A stretch of DNA of 64,000 nucleotides. Source: an uncultured Acidimicrobiaceae bacterium. Its GTDB lineage: Bacteria > Actinomycetota > Acidimicrobiia > Acidimicrobiales > SZUA-35. Below the pieces are notes generated by a model that made no database searches, was not told the origin of the DNA, and saw nothing but the letters and a program-made list of their open reading frames with translations. Of this stretch, positions 33,501 to 41,328 are shown piece after piece (the first letter of the stretch is position 1; the number at the start of each line of letters is the position of its first letter). The translations under genes were made by a program, and so were the position numbers. The stretch spans positions 1 to 64,000 of the forward strand of contig CAMYLA010000015.1 of the NCBI GenBank assembly GCA_947259095.1, read 5' to 3'.

Positions 33501-35176
33501 AGGACGACCTGGCCGGCATCACCTTCGACGTCCTGGGCAACGACACCGACGTCGATGGTGACACGCCGCTGTACGGCACCGCAGTGCTGACCACCTTGGT
33601 CGGCGGCACCGTCACCGACAACGCTGACGGCACGTTCGACTACGTACCGGACGAACACTTCAACGGCGTCGACACGTTCGACTACGTGGTGATCGACGGC
33701 AACGGCGGCTCGGACACCGCGACGGTGACCATCACCGTCAACCCGCTGCCAGACCCGCCGTCCGCCGGCGACGACGCCCGGGTCACGCTGGTCGACACCC
33801 CCCTGTCGGTACCGGCGCCGGGGCTGCTGGCCAATGACTACGACGTCGACGACGAAGCCCTGACCGTGAGTACCACACCGATCAGCCCGCCGACCAACGG
33901 CTCGGTGACCCTCAACGCCGACGGTTCCTACCTCTACACGCCGAACGCTTCCTATGCCGGCACCGACAGCTTCACCTACGAAGTGTCCGATCCCGGTGGC
34001 AGCACCGCCACCGCCACCGTGACCATCACCGTCGACACCGGTGTTGTGAATCAGACCTTCTTCCTCGGCGACTCTGGGTCGGCCAGCTGGAACTACGATC
34101 TGGTCACCTCGGCGCCCCCGTCGACCACACCGCCCTTCGACAGCGACGGCGACACCGCCCCTGGTCTGACGATCGACAACAGCAACGGCTCGGAGTCCGA
34201 GCTCGACCCGACCAAGTTCCAGATCTGGAGTCACACCGCAATCGGGCCACTCCAGCTCGACGGTCCGGTGGTGCTCGACCTGTGGGCCACGGTCAAGGAC
34301 TACGACAACGACGACAAAACCCACCCCTACGTCTACCTCTACGACTGCCTGGGACTGTCATGCACCAAGCTGGCCGAGGCTGATCTCCACCTCGACCCGT
34401 GGGACGCCGGCGTCTCGGACTTCGTGAACAAGCCGGTCGATCTCGGTTCGGTCAGCCACACCGTGGCCACCGGCCGCGATCTGGTCCTCAGGCTGCAGTT
34501 CAGGCACCAGGACGCCTGGGTCGGCCTGACCGCCGACTACCCAAGCGCCCTCCAGCTCACCCTGGGCAACCAGGCTCCGGTGGCCACCGACGACAGCACA
34601 ACCATCGACGAGGATGCGGCAACCACCAACCTGGCGGTGCTGGCAAACGACACCGACGCCGACATCGACCCCGCCTCGGTCACCATCACCGCCGCGGCGT
34701 CGCTGGGCACTGCGATCCCAGTCGGCGACGGGACCATCGACTACAGCCCGACCGCCGACACCAGCGGCGTCGACAGTTTCGACTACCAGGTCTGTGATCT
34801 GGGCGGCAACTGCGCCACCGCAACGGTGACGGTCACCATCGATGCGGTCAACGACCAACCGGTCTTCACCGGTGGCGGCAACGTGGTCAGCACCGGCCCC
34901 GGTCCCAACTCGTTTGCCGGCTGGGCCACCGCCATCGACGCCGGAGCGGCCGACGAAGCCGGGCAGACGCTCACCTTCACCGTGACCGGCAACGACAATC
35001 CCGGTCAGTTCAGCGCCGGCCCGACCATCGACTCGACCACCGGCGAGCTGACGTTCACCGCACTGGCCGGGCCCGGCACCGCCAACATCACCATCGAGCT
35101 CGGCGACGACGGCGGCACCGGCAACGGCGGGGTCGACACGTCCACCGTGTACGGCTTCACCGTCACGTTCCCCTAG
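30533..35176 (+). CDS. membrane HD-GYP domain protein fused to a large cadherin/Ig-like repeat ectodomain
   Basis: The protein has 1547 residues. Two hydrophobic helices (about 18-38 and 50-70) are followed by a cytoplasmic HD-GYP domain (about 130-310). That domain keeps SHDRLTRGHTERV (His139), HDIGK (His178/Asp179), QHHERFDGKGYP (His232/His233, GYP at 240-242) and VADAYDVMTS, so cyclic-di-GMP phosphodiesterase activity is plausible. A third helix (about 329-352) and a Pro/Glu-rich linker lead to about 1190 residues of tandem cadherin/Ig-like ('tandem-95') repeats with VNDxP and VLANDxDxD motifs that may bind Ca2+. Two neighbouring units are nearly identical. A jelly-roll-like segment (about 1172-1350) interrupts the series. 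No sorting signal is seen at the C-terminus. Signalling across the membrane from adhesin to HD-GYP, or the reverse, is inference. Confidence 0.88.
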   Translation: MNPGATKWERRPYLAAMIRIAIHAAPIAASIAAVIGVGRIIRRPDSLAATAIWWIGLTAVATLVLWLADRAVRRLLPVAALFKLSLVFPDRAPSRFKTAIRAGTVRQLQRQVEAGTFSATTPQDAAEQLIGLAATLNSHDRLTRGHTERVRAYATMIGEEMGLEGSDLELLNWSGLVHDIGKLAVPPEILNKPGKPTDEEWVILRNHPAMADELVEPLRAWLGQWAESATQHHERFDGKGYPLGLAGDQITLAGRIVAVADAYDVMTSTRSYKKPMSTVVARSELADNAGTQFDPTVVRAFLNIAIGRLRLVMGPLSSLVQIPAGGASLGSSVATGAGAVGAVAVAALAGAFPAPVEPQPEPEAVPFTAPEAEPEPVPAPVYEVGDVDLETGEDQTLTVDLGAMVEAPMVSIDLFGRPHAGTATLSAEGVVTFEPPPDFHGTVSVPYRVCFVDGSCDEGLITITVGSSNDPPRTGDDQVTLREDTEATVEVLLNDYDVDEGDRLTVTAVAVVGIPSGAGASDRPPRMATVIEDNKIVLSPGPNWWGQAVVEYTIADPTGLTATGVIDAEVLSVNDLPVAVDDQVTGYENTPIVIDVLANDSDEDGEALSIVSVAAATGGVATTDGKTVTFVPHPRYFGPAGFSYAITDGKVSASATVTIDVVDITSQPLLSPDLATGFEDQTVLIDPLANDVGVNAILNRDSMTIIRPPANGAATWTGAEVAYQPDQDWSGSDSFDYLVCNALEFCNVTTVGVTVRPVNDRPILTLAPGGTILEDAGPQTVDDMATATAGAIDEAAHTITYTVTNDNPTLFTTQPAINPAGQLGYTTGPDRNGTATITITATDNGGTTNGGTDTTSATATITVNPVNDVPILTVGADQTVTEDAGPQTQPTWATTDPGPTDEAAQTVGYTVTNDNPALFTGQPSLTSDGQLAYTAGPDRNGTATVTITATDNGGTTNGGTDTTPATTATITITPVNDDPVGVDDAQSVDEDDLAGITFDVLGNDTDVDGDTPLYGTAVLTTLVGGTVTDNADGTFDYVPDEHFNGVDTFDYVVIDGNGGSDTATVTITVNPLPDPPSAGDDARVTLVDTPLSVPAPGLLANDYDVDDEALTVSTTPISPPTNGSVTLNADGSYLYTPNASYAGTDSFTYEVSDPGGSTATATVTITVDTGVVNQTFFLGDSGSASWNYDLVTSAPPSTTPPFDSDGDTAPGLTIDNSNGSESELDPTKFQIWSHTAIGPLQLDGPVVLDLWATVKDYDNDDKTHPYVYLYDCLGLSCTKLAEADLHLDPWDAGVSDFVNKPVDLGSVSHTVATGRDLVLRLQFRHQDAWVGLTADYPSALQLTLGNQAPVATDDSTTIDEDAATTNLAVLANDTDADIDPASVTITAAASLGTAIPVGDGTIDYSPTADTSGVDSFDYQVCDLGGNCATATVTVTIDAVNDQPVFTGGGNVVSTGPGPNSFAGWATAIDAGAADEAGQTLTFTVTGNDNPGQFSAGPTIDSTTGELTFTALAGPGTANITIELGDDGGTGNGGVDTSTVYGFTVTFP
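32813..33463 (+). repeat. near-identical 324/327-bp coding tandem repeat
   Basis: Two consecutive repeat units, 32813-33136 and 33137-33463, encode about 108 and 109 residues. They share long identical DNA stretches in their second halves, for example the segment encoding TITATDNGGTTNGGTDTT. Base use here is unusually C- and A-rich on the plus strand compared with flanking units of the same gene, which suggests recent duplication or conversion. Confidence 0.85.
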
Positions 35177-35432
35177 GGTCCAACGCCGATCACCCCGACC
35201 GGGTTGTGGGAGCGGATTGTCGGCCGGGTTTCTGAGGCGGGTTCTCGAGTGAGCGGGTTTGGACCGGCCGCAGATCGGGTACACGCATTCTCACATGGGT
35301 ACGTATTGACCTGCTGGGCATTGCCCCGGCGAACCCCCGGGTGTAAACAGGCGGGCAACTCCGGTCGCCTTGCGTGACGACTGGCCCCGTGACCCCACGG
35401 GCCTGGAGCGGAGAGGGAACGGAACCACGGTC
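35177..35432. other. intergenic region before the heliorhodopsin gene
   Basis: No gene is seen in these 256 bp. An imperfect hairpin is present around 35383-35404 (GGCC-C-CGTG, loop ACCC, CACG-GGCC), close to the heliorhodopsin leader. TTGACC at 35307-35312 is a possible -35 box but no convincing -10 follows it. The hairpin could act as an attenuator of the upstream message or as a leader element; nothing in the sequence decides. Confidence 0.35.
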
Positions 35433-36245
35433 ATGACAGCTCCAACCGTAGATTTTCAACGGGAAACGGTCACGATCCCCGATGCCAGGCTGGGGAGACT
35501 ACGCATCTTCAACCTCGTCATGGGTCTGGTCCATCTCGTGTCCGGGCTGTTGATGGTGGTGCTCGGCAACGACTTCAAGTTGGAGGTCAGTACTTTCAAC
35601 CTCAACGGCCCGCCCGGCACGCCGCTGGCCGAGGGTGTGATCAACGGTGTGCTCGACGTGCCGCTGGCTTGGGCCACGGCTTCGTTCCTGTTCCTCTCCG
35701 CCCTGTTCCACTTCATCATCGCCTCACCGTTCGGCTTCAACGGCTACAAGTCGGAGCTTCGCCGGGGCCGCAACCGATTCCGGTGGGTGGAGTACTCGAT
35801 CTCATCGACGCTGATGATCCTGTTGATCGCACTCGTCACAAACATCACAGACCTGGCGGCCCTGGTCGGCCTGGCCTTCGCCAACGTGGCCATGATCCTG
35901 TTCGGCTGGATCATGGAGATGGTCAATCAGCAGGACCGCAAAACCTGGTGGACACCTTTCTGGTTCGGCTGCATCGCCGGCATCGGCCCCTGGCTGGCCA
36001 TCGCCACCTACATCGCAGTGAACGTCAACCAGACCGACGGCGAAGGGCCCCCGGGATTCGTCTACGGGATCATCTTCAGCCTCTTCTTCTTCTTCAACAC
36101 CTTCGCCATCAACCAGTGGCTGCAGTACCGGCGGGTCGGCAAATGGTCCGACTACGTCTACGGCGAGACCGTTTACATCGTGTTGAGCCTGGTGGCAAAG
36201 AGTGTGCTGGCCTGGCAGATCTTCGCCAACACCCTGATCGAATGA
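35433..36245 (+). CDS. heliorhodopsin
   Basis: This 270-residue protein has seven hydrophobic helices and the diagnostic heliorhodopsin motifs. The retinal-binding Lys256 is in LSLVAKSVLAWQIFAN (helix 7) and the counter-ion Glu120 is in RWVEYSISSTLM (helix 3). SPFGFNGYKSELRRGRNRFRW precedes helix 3. The Glu-Lys distance agrees closely with the prototype 48C12 (Glu107/Lys241). Heliorhodopsins have an inverted topology (N-terminus inside) and slow photocycles and are thought to be light sensors or regulators, not pumps. Start ATG 35433 is preferred; the frame opens at 35370. No retinal-biosynthesis gene is visible in the window, so retinal must come from elsewhere. An SRPBCC gene follows 61 nt downstream. 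Confidence 0.95.
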   Translation: MTAPTVDFQRETVTIPDARLGRLRIFNLVMGLVHLVSGLLMVVLGNDFKLEVSTFNLNGPPGTPLAEGVINGVLDVPLAWATASFLFLSALFHFIIASPFGFNGYKSELRRGRNRFRWVEYSISSTLMILLIALVTNITDLAALVGLAFANVAMILFGWIMEMVNQQDRKTWWTPFWFGCIAGIGPWLAIATYIAVNVNQTDGEGPPGFVYGIIFSLFFFFNTFAINQWLQYRRVGKWSDYVYGETVYIVLSLVAKSVLAWQIFANTLIE

Positions 36246-36306
36246 CCCATCCCCCTCGACGCCCGACCCCTACCAGGACCCAACCCCCAACCTGAGGAGC
36301 AACCTC

Positions 36307-36738
36307 ATGGCCTACTACAGCACAACCGTCGAAACCCCATGGGACGCCGATCGGGCGTTCGACTACATGGCCGACCTTCGAAACTTTGAGCGCTGGGATC
36401 CCGGCATCCAGTCGTCGGATCTGGTGGAGGGCAGCGACCCCGGCGTCGGGTCGGCCTACGACCTCAAGGTCAGCGGTACCAACCTTCGCTACGAGACCCT
36501 GGAGTTCGACCGGCCACGCCGAACCGTGGTCGAGGCCAACTCCAGCCTGCTCCGAAGCTACGACGTGATCGAGGTCACGCCATCGGGTTCCGGTGCCACG
36601 GTCAGCTACGAGGCGACCCTGGAGCTGAAGGGCATCCTCCAGTTCGCCGACCCGATCCTCGGGCTCGTCTTCAATCGGATCGGTGACAAGGCTGCCGCCG
36701 GCATGGCCAAAGCGTTGGAGTCGGCCAAGGTTCGATGA
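36307..36738 (+). CDS. SRPBCC (START-like/polyketide cyclase) family protein
   Basis: This 143-residue protein has the helix-grip layout of SRPBCC proteins. An N-terminal strand (YYSTTVETPWDADRAFDYMADL) is followed by NFERWDP, a central antiparallel sheet and a long C-terminal helix (IGDKAAAGMAKALESAK). Such proteins hold hydrophobic ligands in a cavity. It has a clear GAGGAG site before ATG 36307. It lies 61 nt after heliorhodopsin on the same strand, so cotranscription is likely. A role in binding or delivering retinal or a carotenoid is a hypothesis only. Convergent with the MFS gene. Confidence 0.88.
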   Translation: MAYYSTTVETPWDADRAFDYMADLRNFERWDPGIQSSDLVEGSDPGVGSAYDLKVSGTNLRYETLEFDRPRRTVVEANSSLLRSYDVIEVTPSGSGATVSYEATLELKGILQFADPILGLVFNRIGDKAAAGMAKALESAKVR

Positions 36739-36773
36739 ATCCATAATTCGGCCGGGACGCCGGCGGCTCCGGG

Positions 36774-38306
36774 TCAGGACCCGGTCCGACCGGTCGCCCT
36801 GACCGACCGGTCGACCCCAACGTGCCCGGTGGGCAGCCGAAGCGCCGCCATCAGGGTGATCGCCGACAGCCCGGCGGCGATCAAATAGGCCACCCTCCAG
36901 CCGCTGATGAAGGCCAACTCGGCCCCGGCGGTATCGGAAAGTTCGCCGAGGGGAATGTCGAAACCCTTTGCTGCCATCACCCCGGCCACAACCGCGGTGG
37001 CCAGGGCCTGGCCGATCACGCTGCCCACCGTTCTGGTCACATTGGTGAACGCCCCGCCGACGCCGAGCGAGGCCGCAGGGGTGGCGGCCAACATGGCGCT
37101 GTTGTTCGGCACATTCCACAGCGCCATGGCAACGCCGGCCAGAAACGCCACAACGGCCACGACGGGCAGCGGGGTCGACTCTGTGGCGAAGGCCAGCGTG
37201 CCGGCGGTGCCGACCTGCAGTACCAGCCCGAGCACCGACGGCAGCCGAGGCCCCACCCGGTCGTAGAGTCGGCCAGACACCTGGGCCGAGATCCCCATCC
37301 CGAGGGCGAGGGCCGAGATCAGCAGACCGGCAAGGCCGGCCGAGACGTCGCGTGCGCTGAGCAGGTACACCGGGATCAGCAGCAGGTTGGTGGTGGCGGC
37401 GATGAATCCCAGCACCCGGACCAGCACCGCATTGCGAAACAGCGGGATGGCGAACAACCGCAGCTGCAGCATCGGGTTGTCGATCGACAGTTCCCGGCGA
37501 ATGAAGGCCACCAACAGTCCGGCCGCCACCGCCGCACCGGCCAGCACCCCCGGCGACAGCCACGGCAGGGCGAACGGGTTGTTGATGGTCAGCACCAACA
37601 CCACGACGGTCAGCGCCGAGAGCAGTCCACCGAGGTGATCGAAGCTCCGAGCGTTTGCCCGCCCGCCGGCCGCACTGCGGCGGCCGCCGCCGTCCAGGTC
37701 CGGCTCGATGAGGGACCGAACCGACAGCAGCGACGCCACCACCGGCACCAACAACAACAGGAACAACGTGTTCCAGGCCAGCACCTGGAGGGCGATGCCG
37801 CCCACCAGCGGGGCAACGGCCGAGCCAACCGCCACCGCGGTGGTCTGGGCGCCGATGGCCAGACCCCGTTCCTCCGGCGGGAAGGCGGCGGCCAACATGC
37901 CGGTGGCAACCGACTGGATCAAGGCGCTGCCGAGGGCCATCACCACCCGGGCGCCGATGACGAGACCGAACGTCGGGGCCAGCCCGGTGAACAGTGTGCC
38001 GAAGCCGAACACCACCATCCCCGCGGTCAGCACCCGCTTGCGTCCGATGGCGTCTGCCACCCCGCCCAGTGGCAGGAGCAGGGCCGCGATCAGCAGCGAC
38101 TCGGTGATGACCACCCAGCCCACCGCTCGCAACGTGACCCCGAAATCGTCGGAGATGGACGGCAGGGCCAGGAACGAGAACGACGTGGCCAGCACGATGA
38201 TGAGGTAGGTGGAGCCGAGGGCCAGGAAGGCCCGCCACTTCTGCTGGCGCCACCACCGGGCCCGTTCGGCGTCGGCGCTGTCGGCGCCCTGGCTGATGAC
38301 GTCCAC
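36774..38306 (-). CDS. MFS transporter, DHA2 (EmrB/QacA-like) family
   Basis: This 510-residue protein has about 14 hydrophobic helices, the number typical of the DHA2 drug/H+ antiporter family. The conserved loop 2-3 motif GGVADAIGRKRVLTAG and the helix-5 antiporter region GSAVAPLVGGIALQ are visible. It probably exports a hydrophobic compound. It starts 18 nt downstream of the acyl-CoA dehydrogenase gene on the same strand, so the two may be one operon. Confidence 0.92.
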   Translation of the reverse strand: MDVISQGADSADAERARWWRQQKWRAFLALGSTYLIIVLATSFSFLALPSISDDFGVTLRAVGWVVITESLLIAALLLPLGGVADAIGRKRVLTAGMVVFGFGTLFTGLAPTFGLVIGARVVMALGSALIQSVATGMLAAAFPPEERGLAIGAQTTAVAVGSAVAPLVGGIALQVLAWNTLFLLLLVPVVASLLSVRSLIEPDLDGGGRRSAAGGRANARSFDHLGGLLSALTVVVLVLTINNPFALPWLSPGVLAGAAVAAGLLVAFIRRELSIDNPMLQLRLFAIPLFRNAVLVRVLGFIAATTNLLLIPVYLLSARDVSAGLAGLLISALALGMGISAQVSGRLYDRVGPRLPSVLGLVLQVGTAGTLAFATESTPLPVVAVVAFLAGVAMALWNVPNNSAMLAATPAASLGVGGAFTNVTRTVGSVIGQALATAVVAGVMAAKGFDIPLGELSDTAGAELAFISGWRVAYLIAAGLSAITLMAALRLPTGHVGVDRSVRATGRTGS

Positions 38307-38323
38307 GTGATCCTCGCCGCCGC

Positions 38324-39577
38324 TCAGTTCTGGGTGCCGACCCTGAGCTCCTTGAACGGTACGTCCCGGTCGACGCTGATGTCCCGAGGCAGACCCAGCA
38401 CCCGGTCCCCGATGATGTTCTTCTGGATCTCGTCGGTGCCACCGGCGATGTTGGCGCTGAAGCTGCGGAGCGTGGAGTTGGCCAGCCTGTCACCGTCGGC
38501 GGCGGCCGGGTCCCAGGCCGCCCCGGCCGGGCCGGCCAGGTTCATCATCAGCAGCCGGGACATCCTGGCGATCTTGGCCCCATGCAACTTGCCAAGCGAG
38601 CCCCCTGGCCCAGGGGTGTTGCCCGCCTTGAGCTCGGCCCTGGTCCGCAGGGAGACCAGGCTCTTTGCCGTCTCCTCGGAATAGATCTTCATCAGCTCCT
38701 GGCGGGTCACCCGGTCGCCCAGCTTGTCGTGCTGGCGGGCGGTCTTGATCAGGAAGTCCGAGGTCGGGGTCTTGATGCCGGAGCTGGAGCCGGTGCCGAT
38801 GGCGACCCGCTCGTACATCAACATGGCGGTTGCCAGCCGCCAGCCTGCGTTCAGCTCGCCCATGAGAGCGTTCTTCGGCAGCCGCACGTCGGTGAAGAAG
38901 ACCTCGTTGAAGTGTTTGCCACCGTCGATCTGGTTGATGGCCCGGATCTCCACCCCCGGTGCCCCGATGTCGACGATGAACATCGAGATGCCGGCGTGCT
39001 TTGGGGCGTCGGGGTTGGTCCTGGCCACGATGATCCCGTAGTCCGACACGTGGGCCAGGGTGGTCCACACCTTCTGGCCGTTGAGGGTCCACTCGTCTCC
39101 GTCGAGCTCGGCCTTGGTCTGGAGGCTGGCCACGTCGGAGCCGGCACCGGGTTCGGAGAACATCTGACACCACACGGTGCGGCCGGCGATCGCATCGGCC
39201 AGATAGGCCGCCTTCTGTTCGTCGGAGCCGTACTCGGCCAGCATCGGCACGCACATGCCGTGGCTGATCGTCAGCTGCCCGGTCATGTCGTGATGCTTGG
39301 CGTACTCCTCCCGCCAGATCCTGTCGTAGCTCTTTGGCAGGCCGAGGCCGCCGAACGCCACCGGGTAGGTCACGCCGGCCAGACCGGCGTCGGCCACCTG
39401 CTGTTGGAAAACCTTGCACGCCTCCAGCTCGTTGGCCCCCCGCGGATCGGGCTGCTCGAACACCAGCCCGGTGGCGTTGTCGGCCAGGAACGCCTGGCAG
39501 CGGGCCCGGAACTCGTCCTCGGTTTCGGCCGATGCGTTCGTCTGTGCTGAGGCGGTGGTCGAATCGGTCGCAGTCAT
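38324..39577 (-). CDS. acyl-CoA dehydrogenase family protein
   Basis: This 417-residue flavoprotein has the FAD/substrate-binding signatures QMFSEPGAGSDVASLQTKA and WTLNGQKVWTT. The C-terminal GGTDEIQKNIIGDRVLGLP is also present. It oxidises an acyl-CoA to the 2-enoyl-CoA, passing electrons to ETF. Thr/Ala-rich residues at the N-terminus form a flexible tail. In actinobacteria this branch (FadE-like) often acts in lipid or steroid side-chain breakdown, which fits the enoyl-CoA hydratases nearby. Divergent from the thioesterase-like gene. Confidence 0.93.
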   Translation of the reverse strand: MTATDSTTASAQTNASAETEDEFRARCQAFLADNATGLVFEQPDPRGANELEACKVFQQQVADAGLAGVTYPVAFGGLGLPKSYDRIWREEYAKHHDMTGQLTISHGMCVPMLAEYGSDEQKAAYLADAIAGRTVWCQMFSEPGAGSDVASLQTKAELDGDEWTLNGQKVWTTLAHVSDYGIIVARTNPDAPKHAGISMFIVDIGAPGVEIRAINQIDGGKHFNEVFFTDVRLPKNALMGELNAGWRLATAMLMYERVAIGTGSSSGIKTPTSDFLIKTARQHDKLGDRVTRQELMKIYSEETAKSLVSLRTRAELKAGNTPGPGGSLGKLHGAKIARMSRLLMMNLAGPAGAAWDPAAADGDRLANSTLRSFSANIAGGTDEIQKNIIGDRVLGLPRDISVDRDVPFKELRVGTQN

Positions 39578-39650
39578 GGCTCCATTGTTATCGCATTCGG
39601 CCGTACCGGAGCGAGGCGGGCCGAGCGAGTTTGTGAGCCGAGCGAGGCCG

Positions 39651-40499
39651 ATGATAAACCGATCGACGGTGAGCGAATCCTATTTCCATGCCGGCGACGA
39701 CGGCTTCGAACCCGAAGATCGGGCCCGTGGCCCGTGGGCTGCGGACATGCTGCACGGCAGGCTGCTGGGCGGGCTGGCGGCCAGGGCCCTCGAGGCCGAG
39801 TGTGGGGGCGAGGGTTGGCGGGCGGCCCGGCTGACCGTCGACCTGTTCCGCCCCGCCGCCATGGCCCCGGTGCAGATCACCACCGCCATGGTCCGCAACG
39901 GGCGCAAGGTCCGGGTGGCCGACGCCATCGCCACCTGCGAGGGTCACCAGGTGGGCAGGGTGACCGGGCTGTTCGTCGTCGAGGGCGCTGAGCCTCCGGG
40001 CCGGATCTGGCAGCCGACGCCGAGTCCCTGGCCCGATCCGGACGCGGTGCCCACCGGCAACGGTGACACCGGTGACACGGGTGCCGCCGAGGACGACGGC
40101 TGGCTGTTCCGCACCGTCGACGGTGGCATGGGCACCGGTGAGCGGAGCAGGGTCTGGACAAACGACACGCTGACCCTGGTCGATGACGAGCCGCTCTCGC
40201 CGCTGGTCCGGGCCGCGGTGTCCGGCGACATCGCCTGCCCGTTGGCCAACAGCGGCACCGAGGGCATCCACTACATCAACGCAGACTACACGATGTTCCT
40301 GGCCCGCTATCCGGCCGGCCCCTGGGTCGGCCTGGAGGTGGTCCAACAGATCGCCGCCGACGGGATCGCCATCGCCTCGGCCACGCTCGTCGATCGGCAA
40401 GGGCCGTTCGCCACCAGCAGCGGTGCCTCCATCTCCCGCCCCCCGCTCCAAGATGACGAGGCGCCCACCAGCCAGACGTCGAAGGGTCGAACCCGATGA
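39651..40499 (+). CDS. acyl-CoA thioesterase-like (hot-dog fold) protein
   Basis: This 282-residue protein resembles actinobacterial TesB-like double hot-dog thioesterases: GPWAADMLHGRLLGGLAARALE, RLTVDLFRPAAMAPVQITT, RVADAIATCEGHQVGRVTGLFV, and a C-terminal half with GPWVGLEVVQQIAADGIAIASATLVD. It probably hydrolyses or binds acyl-CoA. Start ATG 39651 has GCGAGG upstream. The frame extends further left but that part overlaps the divergent dehydrogenase gene. Its stop overlaps the next start (ATGA). Confidence 0.8.
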   Translation: MINRSTVSESYFHAGDDGFEPEDRARGPWAADMLHGRLLGGLAARALEAECGGEGWRAARLTVDLFRPAAMAPVQITTAMVRNGRKVRVADAIATCEGHQVGRVTGLFVVEGAEPPGRIWQPTPSPWPDPDAVPTGNGDTGDTGAAEDDGWLFRTVDGGMGTGERSRVWTNDTLTLVDDEPLSPLVRAAVSGDIACPLANSGTEGIHYINADYTMFLARYPAGPWVGLEVVQQIAADGIAIASATLVDRQGPFATSSGASISRPPLQDDEAPTSQTSKGRTR

Positions 40500-41236
40500 G
40501 CCCACTGCAACCATGGTCGACCGAGGCCATCAATCTGCCGGACCATGCCGACAATCTGATCCACACCGACGAGGGGGCCAGGGCCGCCGGGTTCGAGCGG
40601 GCGCTGGTGGCCGGCACGACGGTGTACGCCTACATGACCCACCCGGTGGTGGCGGCGTGGGGAGTCGAGTGGCTGGCCTCGGGCGGTGGCGAGCTGCGGC
40701 TCCGCAGGCCGGTGTTCGACGGCGAGCAGGTGGACTGCACGGTGAACAAGATCCCGACCGACGACCCCGACGGTGGCTCGGAGCGCGGCGACGTGACGGT
40801 GACCGCCGAAGTGGGCGGCGAACCGAGGGCCGGCTTGGAGGTGTGGCGATCGGTCGATGCCCCGGCGCTCCGCCACGGCGAGGCGTTGTCGCCGGTGGAG
40901 GTCGTGTTGGACCAGACCCACCTCGACTACGGCCAACGAGCCGGAGACGATCTCGGCCTCTACGCCGAGCAGCGGATCGCCCACCCGGTCACCTGGGCCA
41001 ACCTGGCCAACACGGTGTTCAAGGAGAACCTGGTGACCGGGCCCTGGATCCACGTCCGCAGCAGGATCTTCCATGAGGGCGTGGCCCCGATCGGGGCCAC
41101 GATCCGGGCCGAAGCGTGGCTGGTCGAACGGTTCGACTCCCGAGCCGGCGAGCGGGCCCTGGTCGACATGCGGATGTACGCCGACGGCCGGCCGGTGGTC
41201 ACCGTGGAGCACGAGGCCATCATCGTCCTGCCCTGA
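40496..41236 (+). CDS. MaoC-like/hot-dog domain protein
   Basis: This 246-residue protein is translationally coupled to the thioesterase-like gene (ATGA). It reads like two hot-dog modules. The first has NLIHTDEGARAAGFERALVAGTTVYAYMTHPV, the MaoC-type hydratase motif layout (Asp, then His/Gly-containing loop). The second has HPVTWANLANTVFKENLVTGPWIHVRSRI. It is probably an acyl-CoA hydratase or binding protein. The neighbouring fatty-acid genes support this, but the substrate is unknown. Confidence 0.7.
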   Translation: MSPLQPWSTEAINLPDHADNLIHTDEGARAAGFERALVAGTTVYAYMTHPVVAAWGVEWLASGGGELRLRRPVFDGEQVDCTVNKIPTDDPDGGSERGDVTVTAEVGGEPRAGLEVWRSVDAPALRHGEALSPVEVVLDQTHLDYGQRAGDDLGLYAEQRIAHPVTWANLANTVFKENLVTGPWIHVRSRIFHEGVAPIGATIRAEAWLVERFDSRAGERALVDMRMYADGRPVVTVEHEAIIVLP

Positions 41237-41316
41237 GTCGCCCGGCAATCCGCCCTGCATCTGCACCGACGGGCGCCGCTCGAACCCGCCGTTTCGCCGC
41301 GGTTGGCCACTGGCCA

Positions 41317-41322
41317 TAGCAT
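41317..41322 (+). promoter_or_regulatory. -10-like TAGCAT, 6 nt before the enoyl-CoA hydratase start
   Basis: TAGCAT is followed by CGGGCG and ATG at 41329. No Shine-Dalgarno sequence. Fits a leaderless transcript starting in the 92-bp gap after the MaoC-like gene. Confidence 0.5.
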
Positions 41323-41328
41323 CGGGCG

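Noticed and set aside
32243-34324. 693-codon open frame on the minus strand inside the HD-GYP/adhesin gene
   Set aside because: Low-complexity Gly/Val/Arg product typical of an antisense frame in GC-rich repetitive DNA; the plus strand has a coherent domain series.
35433-36738. A proteorhodopsin-type proton pump with carotenoid genes
   Set aside because: The helix motifs are those of heliorhodopsin, not of type-1 pumps, and no blh or crt gene lies nearby.
36822-38684. 620-codon plus-strand open frame opposite the MFS gene
   Set aside because: Gln/Arg/His-rich shadow frame; the minus strand encodes a clear 14-helix transporter.
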